In this document: one piece after another, positions 51,130 to 59,621 of the stretch
Layout of the letters: each line of letters starts with the position of its first letter
How positions within the stretch are numbered: the stretch's first letter is position 1
DNA from: Bacteroidota bacterium
Lineage (GTDB): Bacteria; Bacteroidota; Bacteroidia; Chitinophagales; Chitinophagaceae
Assembly: GCA_018266775.1 (NCBI GenBank)
Contig: JAFDZS010000010.1
Span: forward strand, 121,983-185,982
Reading direction: 5' to 3'
DNA length: 64,000 nucleotides
Program-made: the position numbers and the translations under genes
Notes under the pieces: model-generated
The model's input: only the letters and a program-made list of their open reading frames with translations
Databases searched by the model: none
Told to the model about the DNA's origin: nothing

Positions 51130-52404
51130 ATGTTATTGAATAAACAACGTATTGCCGACAGTAACAGTACAGTATTAGCACAGCACCAGCGCAGGCTGGC
51201 ATTTGCACAACAGGAAATCGAATCAGCAGAAGCCATCATCAAAAAATTAATGGCTTTCCAGGTGGCTATTCCCAGTTGGGCATTGGGTACCGGTGGTACA
51301 CGCTTTGGCCGCTTTGCCGGAGCCGGTGAACCCCGCAGCCTGGAAGAAAAAATTGAGGATGTAGGTTTGCTGCACGCACTCAATAATTCAAGCGGTGCAA
51401 TATCATTGCATATTCCATGGGATATTCCTGAAAACGGTGCCGCCATTAAAGCACTTGCTGCACAACATGGATTGTTGTTTGATGCGGTGAACTCCAACAC
51501 CTTTCAAAACCAACCGGGCCAAAAGGAAAGTTATAAGTTTGGTTCATTACAACATGTTGATAAAGCCGTACGCAAACAGGCGATCGATCATAATATTGAA
51601 GTGATCAAACATGGTGTAAACCTGGGCTCTCAATCACTTACTGTATGGCTGGCAGATGGCAGTTGTTTTCCCGGCCAGTTGAATTTCCGCCGTGCATTTG
51701 AAAACACACTGGAAAGCTTACACGAAATATACGCAGCATTGCCTGCAGACTGGAAAATGTTTGTTGAATATAAAGCTTTTGAACCCAATTTTTATTCCAT
51801 GACAGTGGGAGATTGGGGACAATCCCTGTTATACGCTACCAAACTGGGTTCCAAAGCATATACATTGGTGGATTTAGGTCATCACCTGCCCAATGCCAAT
51901 ATTGAACAGATTGTTGCCTTGTTATTGATGGAAGGCAAACTGGGAGGCTTCCATTTTAATGACAGCAAATATGGTGATGATGATTTGACGGTGGGTAGTA
52001 TCAAACCCTACCAGCTGTTCCTTATTTTTAATGAACTGGTGGAAGGGATGGATGCAAAAGGGATGGATCATACAACTGGTTTGGGCTGGATGATCGATGC
52101 GAGCCATAATGTAAAAGATCCGCTGGAAGATTTGCTGCAGTCTGTAGAAGCCATTATGATTGCGTATGCGCATGCGCTTTTGGCAGACAGAAAAAAACTG
52201 AATGAAGCACAACTGAATAATGATGTTACTGCGGCACAGGAAATACTGCAAAGCACTTTCCGCACAGATGTAAGGGCATTGGTTGCCGAAGCCAGGCTGC
52301 GTGCCGGCGCGGCAATAGACCCAATAGGTTTTTACAGAAGCCAGAAGATACGTGAACAATTAATTGCCGACAGGGGAACGGGAAGTGTGGCAACGGGGTT
52401 GTAA
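51130..52404 (+). CDS. rhaI: L-rhamnose isomerase, catabolic (Pseudomonas/rhizobial type)
   Basis: 424 residues. TIM-barrel sugar isomerase with GTGGTRFGRFAGAGEPRSLEEKIEDVG, LTVWLADGSCFPGQLNFRRAFENTLESL (Asp/Glu of the metal site), FVEYKAFEPNFYS, VDLGHHLPNANIEQIV and GFHFNDSKYGDDDL, the set known from the Pseudomonas stutzeri type, not the E. coli RhaA type. It interconverts L-rhamnose and L-rhamnulose with a divalent metal. Within the operon it follows rhaM. Confidence 0.92.
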   Translation: MLLNKQRIADSNSTVLAQHQRRLAFAQQEIESAEAIIKKLMAFQVAIPSWALGTGGTRFGRFAGAGEPRSLEEKIEDVGLLHALNNSSGAISLHIPWDIPENGAAIKALAAQHGLLFDAVNSNTFQNQPGQKESYKFGSLQHVDKAVRKQAIDHNIEVIKHGVNLGSQSLTVWLADGSCFPGQLNFRRAFENTLESLHEIYAALPADWKMFVEYKAFEPNFYSMTVGDWGQSLLYATKLGSKAYTLVDLGHHLPNANIEQIVALLLMEGKLGGFHFNDSKYGDDDLTVGSIKPYQLFLIFNELVEGMDAKGMDHTTGLGWMIDASHNVKDPLEDLLQSVEAIMIAYAHALLADRKKLNEAQLNNDVTAAQEILQSTFRTDVRALVAEARLRAGAAIDPIGFYRSQKIREQLIADRGTGSVATGL

Positions 52405-52589
52405 ATTGGTTCATCCGTTAATTGGTTAATTCGTGTAACCTGGTTATTTAATTCGTGATGCAAAGCAGTATATAAAGTAATAGGTATAAAAGTAAATAGC
52501 GTAAATAAAGTATGTTGAAGTGTATAATGTTTGGGAAATTATCAATTATCCATTGACCATTATTCATTAGCAATTATCCATTCACCACC

Positions 52590-53948
52590 ATGCATCCCAC
52601 ACCAGTCATAGCGATATTTGATGTAGGCAAAACGAACAAGAAATTATTTTTGTTTGATGAGCAGTACCGTATCGTGTATGAAAAAACGCAGCAGTTTGCA
52701 GAAACAGTGGATGAAGATGGTGATACCTGCGAAAACCTGGATGCACTTACCGAATGGGGAAGGACTTCGTTACAGGAATTAACGGCGCTGAAAGAATTTG
52801 ACATTGTTGCCCTGAACTTTTCTGCGTATGGCGCCAGTTTTGTGCACATCAATGAAGAAGGAAAGCCTGTAGCGCCTTTATACAATTACCTGAAACCTTT
52901 TCCCGAAGACCTGAAAAAGAAATTTTATGCAGATTATGGAGGAGAAATTCCCATGTCGATGATCACTGCATCGCCGGTATTGGGCAACCTGAATTCAGGG
53001 ATGCAGTTATACCGGTTGAAGTATAAAAAGCCAGCAGTATTTAATGCGATACATTATTCATTGCACCTGCCGCAATATTTAAGTTATTTGATCACAAACA
53101 AAGCCTGTAGCGATATAACCAGTATTGGTTGCCATACCGGCCTTTGGGATTTTACACATCAGGCTTACCACGAATGGGTTTTACGGGAAGGAGTAGACGA
53201 AAAATTGGCACCCATCTATTCATCATCTGATGTGGTGGAAGCGAGGGCTTTCTGGAAAGATTTTAAAGTAGGCGTGGGCCTGCATGATTCTTCATCAGCA
53301 TTGATACCATACTTAGCCTGTTTCAGCGAACCATTTGTACTGATCTCTACCGGAACCTGGTGCATTACACTGAACCCGTTTAATAAACATCCATTAACTG
53401 AATCAGAGTTGCGGCAGGATTGTTTATGTTATATGAGTTTTCGTGGAGAGCCTGTAAAAGCCAGCCGCCTGTTTGCCGGTAATGAACACGAAACCGGAAC
53501 AAAACGTTTGGCAGCACATTTTAACCAGGCTAATGATTATTTTAAAACAGTAGGTTATGATGCGTCAATAATTGAATCATTGAGCGCAACAGAACCTGAT
53601 GCGCCAAAAATAAAATTTGAAGCAAGGGATTTGTTTATATACAAAAATTATGAAACAGCCTATCACCGTTTGATTTTGGATATCATGTGGCAGCAACTGG
53701 AATCCACCAAACTGGTATTGCAGGATGAAAAGGTAAGCCGCATATTTGTAGACGGGGGCTTCAGTAAAAATCCCATTTACATGCATTTGCTGGCAGAAGC
53801 TTTTCCTGATATGGAAGTATATGCCGCATCGGTGGCGCAGGCAACTGCAGTAGGAGCAGCATTGGCTATTCATAAACACTGGAACAGCAAACCGCTGCCA
53901 TCTGATATTATTGATCTGAAATTTTATGCCAAGCCAACCATTGTGTAA
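52590..53948 (+). CDS. rhaK: L-rhamnulokinase (FGGY family)
   Basis: 452 residues. FGGY kinase with IAIFDVGKTNKKLFLFDE at the phosphate-1 site, YGASFVHINEEGKPVAPLYNYLKPF, TSIGCHTGLWDF, and the adenosine site STGTWCITLNPFN and DGGFSKNPIYMHLLAEA. It phosphorylates L-rhamnulose to the 1-phosphate, the substrate of the fused aldolase. Its TAA overlaps the ATG of lutA by one base, so the two are translationally coupled. Confidence 0.88.
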   Translation: MHPTPVIAIFDVGKTNKKLFLFDEQYRIVYEKTQQFAETVDEDGDTCENLDALTEWGRTSLQELTALKEFDIVALNFSAYGASFVHINEEGKPVAPLYNYLKPFPEDLKKKFYADYGGEIPMSMITASPVLGNLNSGMQLYRLKYKKPAVFNAIHYSLHLPQYLSYLITNKACSDITSIGCHTGLWDFTHQAYHEWVLREGVDEKLAPIYSSSDVVEARAFWKDFKVGVGLHDSSSALIPYLACFSEPFVLISTGTWCITLNPFNKHPLTESELRQDCLCYMSFRGEPVKASRLFAGNEHETGTKRLAAHFNQANDYFKTVGYDASIIESLSATEPDAPKIKFEARDLFIYKNYETAYHRLILDIMWQQLESTKLVLQDEKVSRIFVDGGFSKNPIYMHLLAEAFPDMEVYAASVAQATAVGAALAIHKHWNSKPLPSDIIDLKFYAKPTIV

Positions 53949-54682
53949 TGAATGTAGGATTATTTATACCCTGTTACGTCAATCAGTTTTATCCGCAGGT
54001 GGCCATTGCCACACTGCAATTGCTGGAAAAATTCAACTGTAAAGTTGGTTATCCTTTGCAGCAAACCTGCTGCGGTCAACCGATGGCCAATTCCGGCTAT
54101 GAAAAATTATCGCAGGGTTGCAATGAATTGTTTACTGAAAATTTTGCCGGGTTCGATTACATCGTTTGCCCTTCTGGCAGTTGCACGCTGCATATCAAAG
54201 ATCATCTGCACAGTCATAAAGATGAAAAGACTGCTGCATCCATCCGCGGTAAAGTGTACGAGTTATCAGAGTTCCTGGTGGACATATTAAAGGTGGAAGA
54301 GGTGAATGCTGTATTCCCTTACCGTGTAGGGGTTCATCAAAGTTGTCATGGACAGCGGGGCTTGCATACATCACAAATGAGTGAACTTGTTGCAGCACCC
54401 TTCTCCAAGATCAATCAGTTGCTGAATAAAGTACAGCAAATTGAATTGGTGCAACTGAACCGGGTAGACGAATGTTGCGGCTTTGGCGGCACGTTTTGTG
54501 TTGCTGAAGAAGCGGTAAGTGCAAGGATGGGCCAGGATCGGGTAGCGGATCACGAAAAAAATAATGTACAGGTGATCACCGGCGGTGATATGAGCTGCCT
54601 GATGCACCTGGAAGGAATATTGCGGAGAAAGAAAAGCAATGTAGTGGTGAAGCATATTGCTGAGATACTGAATGCAGGGTAA
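53948..54682 (+). CDS. lutA: Lactate utilisation protein A (Fe-S, CCG domains)
   Basis: 244 residues with two CCG motifs: LQQTCCGQPMAN near residue 37 and DECCGFGGTFC near 176; the first has PCYVNQFYPQVAIATL ahead of it. This is the LutA/YkgE pattern of the LutABC L-lactate oxidase-type complex, whose Cys-rich repeats hold a cluster that passes electrons. It starts at the last base of rhaK and joins the rha operon. A 344-bp repeat region separates it from lutB. Confidence 0.9.
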   Translation: MNVGLFIPCYVNQFYPQVAIATLQLLEKFNCKVGYPLQQTCCGQPMANSGYEKLSQGCNELFTENFAGFDYIVCPSGSCTLHIKDHLHSHKDEKTAASIRGKVYELSEFLVDILKVEEVNAVFPYRVGVHQSCHGQRGLHTSQMSELVAAPFSKINQLLNKVQQIELVQLNRVDECCGFGGTFCVAEEAVSARMGQDRVADHEKNNVQVITGGDMSCLMHLEGILRRKKSNVVVKHIAEILNAG

Positions 54683-55026
54683 TACCTGAGTATTGAAAAT
54701 TGAATATTGAGCATTAACGCTCGATGTTCAACACTCAATCCTCAATGTTCATCTGATGCATTTGGAATGTAACAGCTTTATACTTGAGTATTGAACATTG
54801 AAAATTGAATATAGAGCATTAACGCTCGATGTTCAACACTCAATGCTCAATGTTCATCTGATGCAGTCGGAATGTAACAGCTTTATACTTGAGCATTGAA
54901 CATTGAAAATTGAATATTGAGCATTAACACTCAATGTTCAATACTAAATACTCTATGTTCATTGTTATTCGGCTTAACCATTCACCATTGACAATTCACC
55001 ATAGACCATTGCCCATTCACATAATT
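54683..55026 (+). repeat. Tandem repeat array between lutA and lutB (about 2.7 units)
   Basis: Three units begin at 54687, 54785 and 54890 (steps of 98 and 105 bases); the third is partial. Each is made of TGAGTATTGAAAATTGAATA-type and GATGTTCAACACTCAATG-type blocks that can fold back on each other, followed by a GGAATGTAACAGCTTTATAC end. It is in a spacer inside an operon whose genes on both sides are ordinary. The final part before lutB is a CCATTGACAATTCACCATAG-like run. Confidence 0.8.
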
Positions 55027-56397
55027 ATGACACACAACGCAACACATCCACAACTTGCCACGGCCTTCAATAAAGATGAGGCACGGGTGGGCTGGCATGA
55101 TGAAACATTATGGTGGGTGCGGCAAAAAAGAGACAAAGCCGCCTGGGCGTTACCGGAATGGGAACAACTGCGTGATACTGCATCTGCAATTAAACAAAAT
55201 GTACTGAGTAACCTGCACGATTACCTGGTGCAGTTTGAACAGCAGGCTTTGGCAAATGGGGTAAAAGTACATTGGGCCGCTGATGCTAAGGAACACAATG
55301 AAATTGTGCACAGCATTTTACAGCAGCACAATGTAACACAGATTGTAAAAAGCAAATCGATGCTTACGGAAGAATGCGGACTGAATGAATATCTTGCAAA
55401 TAATAAAGTGGAAGTGATTGATACCGATTTGGGCGAACGCATTGTGCAGTTGGCCAATGAACACCCCAGCCATATCGTACTGCCCTGCATTCACTGGAAG
55501 AAAGAGGAAATTGGGGAATTGTTTCATCAGCATCTTAACACACCTGAAGGTAATGCAGACCCGAAATTGCTTACCGCCGCAGCAAGGGAACATTTGCGTG
55601 AAAAATTCCTCACCCGGAAAATTGCCATTACCGGCGTAAATTTTGCCGTGGCAGAAACGGGGGAATTTGTGGTATGCACCAATGAAGGTAATGCGGATAT
55701 GGGTGCACATCTTGCAGATGTGCACATTGCCTGCATGGGAATAGAAAAGATTATTCCAAAACGTGAACACCTCGGCGTATTGCTGCGTTTATTGGCCCGC
55801 AGCGCAACAGGGCAACCCGTAACCACTTACTCCAGTCATTTTCAACAACCCAATGCAGGCCAGGAAATGCATATTGTATTGGTAGATAATGGACGCTCTG
55901 TTCAATTAGGAAGAGAAGATTTTCGCAATTCACTAAAATGCATACGTTGCGGGGCATGTTTCAATACCTGCCCTGTGTACAGGAGAAGTGGCGGGCACAG
56001 TTATCATACCGCTATTGCGGGGCCAATTGGTTCTATACTGGCACCCAACCTGGATATGAAAAAATATGCCGACTTACCTTTTGCGTCAACATTGTGTGGC
56101 AGTTGCAGTAATGTATGCCCGGTAAAAATTGATATTCACAATCAATTATACAAATGGCGGCAGGTACTTACAGAAGAAGGCCATTCGCCCAAAAGCAAAA
56201 CTGTGGCCATGAAAGTTATGGCAACTGCACTGGCTAAACCAGGCTTATTTAAAGCCGGTGGTAAAATGATGCGCTGGGTGTTAAAATATATGCCATGGCT
56301 GGTAAACAATAAAATGAATGCCTGGTACAAACAACGGGAAATGCCTGCGCCGCCTGAACAATCATTTACAGAATGGTATAAAAAAAACAGGACATGA
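55027..56397 (+). CDS. lutB: Lactate utilisation protein B (Fe-S, LUD)
   Basis: 456 residues from the ATG at 55027; the frame is open through the repeat array and the upstream codons are rejected. The N half is an LUD-type domain (KSKSMLTEECGLNEYL, ITGVNFAVAETGEFVVCTNEGNADMG), the C half has a 4Fe-4S pair CIRCGACFNTCPVYR and CGSCSNVCPVKIDI. LutB passes electrons from L-lactate oxidation with LutA and LutC. LutC starts 4 bases inside its stop (ATGA). Confidence 0.92.
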   Translation: MTHNATHPQLATAFNKDEARVGWHDETLWWVRQKRDKAAWALPEWEQLRDTASAIKQNVLSNLHDYLVQFEQQALANGVKVHWAADAKEHNEIVHSILQQHNVTQIVKSKSMLTEECGLNEYLANNKVEVIDTDLGERIVQLANEHPSHIVLPCIHWKKEEIGELFHQHLNTPEGNADPKLLTAAAREHLREKFLTRKIAITGVNFAVAETGEFVVCTNEGNADMGAHLADVHIACMGIEKIIPKREHLGVLLRLLARSATGQPVTTYSSHFQQPNAGQEMHIVLVDNGRSVQLGREDFRNSLKCIRCGACFNTCPVYRRSGGHSYHTAIAGPIGSILAPNLDMKKYADLPFASTLCGSCSNVCPVKIDIHNQLYKWRQVLTEEGHSPKSKTVAMKVMATALAKPGLFKAGGKMMRWVLKYMPWLVNNKMNAWYKQREMPAPPEQSFTEWYKKNRT

Positions 56398-56978
56398 GCA
56401 GTAAAGAAAAAATCCTGGCTGCTGTAAGGGCCAGCCAGCCTGCATTGCAGCCGTTACCTGATGTTAATGATATTGCTGCGGTACAGTTTGAAAACAATGT
56501 TGCACAATTCACCGCAGTGTTAAACAGTATCGGGGGCCTGGTTGTAAACGCCACGCATACAGATGCAATAAAGGAATATGTGAAAAATAATTTTGCGGAA
56601 GGCATAAATGGTATCACTACTGTTGCAAAGCTGAATGATTTTCCCCTGTTGTCAACAGAAACGGAAGCGCATTTACTCGCAAATATTGATGTGGCCATAC
56701 TGCCTGCAAAAATGGGTGTGGCAGAAAATGGAGCTGTCTGGTTAACTGAAGCAGAATATGGTATAAGGGCGTTACCATTTATCTGCCAGCATCTTATTGT
56801 GATGCTGCAACAGCATACCATTGTACAAAACATGCATGAGGCCTATAAAAAAATTAATAAAGAACAGTATGGCTTTGGTGTTTTTATTGCCGGCCCGTCA
56901 AAAACTGCCGATATTGAACAGTCGTTGGTATTGGGTGCACATGGCCCTGAATCAATGACAGTATTTATCTTGCCCTGA
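56394..56978 (+). CDS. lutC: Lactate utilisation protein C (LUD domain)
   Basis: 194 residues, overlapping lutB by 4 bases. One LUD domain: SKEKILAAVRASQPAL, then VAILPAKMGVAENGAVWLTEAEYGIRALPFICQHLIVML and FIAGPSKTADIEQSLVLGAHGPESMTVFILP. It has no Cys cluster, as expected of LutC. It completes the LutABC set that oxidises L-lactate to pyruvate. Confidence 0.92.
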   Translation: MSSKEKILAAVRASQPALQPLPDVNDIAAVQFENNVAQFTAVLNSIGGLVVNATHTDAIKEYVKNNFAEGINGITTVAKLNDFPLLSTETEAHLLANIDVAILPAKMGVAENGAVWLTEAEYGIRALPFICQHLIVMLQQHTIVQNMHEAYKKINKEQYGFGVFIAGPSKTADIEQSLVLGAHGPESMTVFILP

Positions 56979-57357
56979 ACATTTTTCTGCACGCTAATTT
57001 TTAATTTTCTCTTAGTGTATTATTCACACATCACGGTAATTCGGCAGGATGCCACAGGATAGTGGCGTTTTAATCAAATGTTAATTTGCTTCAGTTAACA
57101 ATTGATTAGTTCAACGAACCAAAACTGCTGCTATCAAATACAACATCAATTGTTTTCTTTTTCGAACATAAAAATTGATTTCGAAATACACAGTTGCTAT
57201 ATGAGAAAACGCCACCTTCCTGCTCAACCCAAAAAACCTTCCCTGGTTTTTACCATTCTTCCTTTTATTTAATGGTAATGTTATAAGCATAAGGCATTGT
57301 TTTTTTATATCGGCATTGGTAGATTGAATCATTGATTTTTTGATATACCAAAGTTGG
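56979..57357. other. Gene-free 379-bp spacer
   Basis: No gene is seen. GTGGCGTTTT near 57061 and AAAACGCCAC near 57209 form a distant inverted repeat. The AT-rich right part presumably carries the promoter for the fasciclin/SusC/SusD genes, but no TAnnTTTG box is clear. Confidence 0.4.
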
Positions 57358-59598
57358 ATGAACATGCAAAAAAAAATATACCAGTTGGCGTTAGTTGTTG
57401 CTATTGCCGCTTTATTTTCTTCCTGTAAAAAGAAATTTGATGAATATTATGCAAGGCCTGATACCCTTGCTGCGCCTATCTACCAGCAACTTACTGCTGC
57501 AGGCAAATTCAGCAACTTTATCTCGCTGATTGATAAAGCCGGTTATAAATCCACACTGGCGGCAGCCGGTTACTGGACCATCTTTGCGCCAACTGATTCT
57601 GCATTTACAGCGGATACGGAATTTGCAGCATTTATTAAAGGCCGCGGATTTAATACAGTGAATGATGTTGATTCAGTAACTGCGCAAATGGTAGTGCAGT
57701 ATCTTTTAGTGTACAATGCTTTTCAGAGAAGCAATATAGATGATTATCAATCCAGCCTTGGCTGGGTACCCAATACCGCTTTTAAAAGAAGAACTGCATA
57801 TTATACCGGTTTTTATAAAGACACTGCATATAACGGTACCCCGTACGTGGCTGTAGCATCCAACCGGAATAACAATGCCGGCAATACCGGTTATTATGTC
57901 AGCGCCGACAATGGAAATAAATACATTCCTGTATTTACCAGCGACTTTTTTGCTGCACAGGGTTTAAGTGCCAGCGATTACAATTATTTCTACCCCAATT
58001 CCACATTCTCCGGTTTCAATGTTGCCAATGCAAAAGTGACACAGAAAGATATTGCTGCAGAAAATGGCGTAATACATATTATCGACAGGGTGGTAGTGCC
58101 CGCAAAAAGTATTGATCAGTATTTAAGGAACCGTCCGGAATACAGTGTGTTCAGGAACTTACTGGAACAGTTCATGGTATTATTTATCAAGAATACAGAT
58201 GCTACACACCGTTACCAGGTATTAACCGGCAGCAGCAGCGATGTGGCAGTGAAAGTATATTCCAACCTGCTGGCATTTTCTCCCAATAACGAAAACTATT
58301 TTAAACTGCAGGATAATGACGGGCAAAGAGATGGATGGACCATGTTTGTGCCCACCAATGATTCACTCACCAAGTATATTAACACTGTTGTGCTGCAACA
58401 ATATCCCACTGTTAATTCTCTGCCACTCAGCATAATTGCAGATTTGCTGAATGCGCATTTGTGGACAACAACAGTGTGGCCCAGTAAATTCAGTTCCACA
58501 TATAACTTCCTGGGAGAACCGGTAAAGATGAATGCAAATACAGACATTATTGAAAAGAAAGTATTGAGCAACGGCATATTTTATGGTACTAAAAAAGTAA
58601 ATGAACCGAATGTATTTGCCACCGTATACGGCAAAGCTTATTTAGACCCACGGTACAGTTTGATGACGCGTTTGCTGGATATGGAAATCAAAGGGCTCAT
58701 CACCAATCCGGGTACAAAATACACTTTGTTCATGATGTCGGACGCTGTACTGGCGGCAAAAGGCTACAGTTATAATGCTGGCTCTAACGGATGGGTATAC
58801 ACTAATCCGGTAAGCGGCGCTACATCCACCAATGACAGTAACCGGTTAAACCTGTTACGTATGCTGTACTCTGGTGTAATTGAAACACCCAATAATGAAC
58901 TGAATAATATTGGACAGACCGGAGTGAGTGGCATCATTGGTTCTTATGGTGGGGAATATATTAAATACAATGGCAACCAGGTGATCACTGCCGGTACCAC
59001 TGAAAAAAATGTGACTGTAAGAATCGACAGTGTAAGGCAGGTGCTTAACGGGCAGGTGGTGTATATTAACGATCTGCTGTATTTTCCTTACCTGCTGATA
59101 GGGCATAACTTATCAGCACTGGGTACACCTGCAGCATCACAGTTTAATTATTTCTGGAATTACCTGAAAAATTCCACTTTATTTAATACCAGCACATTTG
59201 AAATTACAGGCATTACTGCCGGTTCATTCTATACCGTATTTGTACCGAATAATGCTGCCATTGTACAGGCCATCAATGATGGTATACTGCCGGGCACAGC
59301 AGGTGTTCCCAATTTTACGCCAACACTTACTGCAGACAAGCTGAAGGTGGAAAATTTCCTTAATTATCACTTTTTGGATAAGCGAACGGTTATTGCCAAT
59401 GGAAATGATATCGGTTCATTCCCTTCGTTATTAAAAAATAGTGCAGGCGATCCCGTTACTTTTGCTATTCAATACCCGGGCGGCATTTTTGAACTGGGTG
59501 ATGGGTACAACCGTAAAGCACGGCTGGTAACCGCACTGAGCAATAATTTATCGAACCGGACGGTTATTCATCTTATTGATAACTATCTGAAATACTAA
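57358..59598 (+). CDS. Fasciclin-repeat surface lipoprotein
   Basis: 746 residues from the ATG at 57358 (an ATG at 57364 is possible). A lipoprotein signal ends SSC23KKK. Then come about four FAS1-type units: 41-260 (YWTIFAPTDSAF, NGVIHIIDRVVV), 265-430 (WTMFVPTNDSLTK, LLNAHLWTTTV, NGIFYGTKK), 440-580 (KYTLFMMSDAVLAAKGY) and 590-746 (FYTVFVPNNAAIVQAI, VENFLNYHFLDKR, TVIHLIDNYLKY). It lies 23 bases before SusC and so probably belongs to that nutrient-uptake operon, perhaps as an extra surface binding protein. Confidence 0.85.
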   Translation: MNMQKKIYQLALVVAIAALFSSCKKKFDEYYARPDTLAAPIYQQLTAAGKFSNFISLIDKAGYKSTLAAAGYWTIFAPTDSAFTADTEFAAFIKGRGFNTVNDVDSVTAQMVVQYLLVYNAFQRSNIDDYQSSLGWVPNTAFKRRTAYYTGFYKDTAYNGTPYVAVASNRNNNAGNTGYYVSADNGNKYIPVFTSDFFAAQGLSASDYNYFYPNSTFSGFNVANAKVTQKDIAAENGVIHIIDRVVVPAKSIDQYLRNRPEYSVFRNLLEQFMVLFIKNTDATHRYQVLTGSSSDVAVKVYSNLLAFSPNNENYFKLQDNDGQRDGWTMFVPTNDSLTKYINTVVLQQYPTVNSLPLSIIADLLNAHLWTTTVWPSKFSSTYNFLGEPVKMNANTDIIEKKVLSNGIFYGTKKVNEPNVFATVYGKAYLDPRYSLMTRLLDMEIKGLITNPGTKYTLFMMSDAVLAAKGYSYNAGSNGWVYTNPVSGATSTNDSNRLNLLRMLYSGVIETPNNELNNIGQTGVSGIIGSYGGEYIKYNGNQVITAGTTEKNVTVRIDSVRQVLNGQVVYINDLLYFPYLLIGHNLSALGTPAASQFNYFWNYLKNSTLFNTSTFEITGITAGSFYTVFVPNNAAIVQAINDGILPGTAGVPNFTPTLTADKLKVENFLNYHFLDKRTVIANGNDIGSFPSLLKNSAGDPVTFAIQYPGGIFELGDGYNRKARLVTALSNNLSNRTVIHLIDNYLKY

Positions 59599-59621
59599 CC
59601 AAAGCTAATAACAAGCCATAA

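Noticed and set aside
54683..55026. Possible CRISPR array
   Set aside because: Units are about 100 bases with little between them, the repeats drift, and there are no cas genes.
54934..55026. N-terminal extension of LutB
   Set aside because: It is translated from the repeat array and is not part of the LUD domain.
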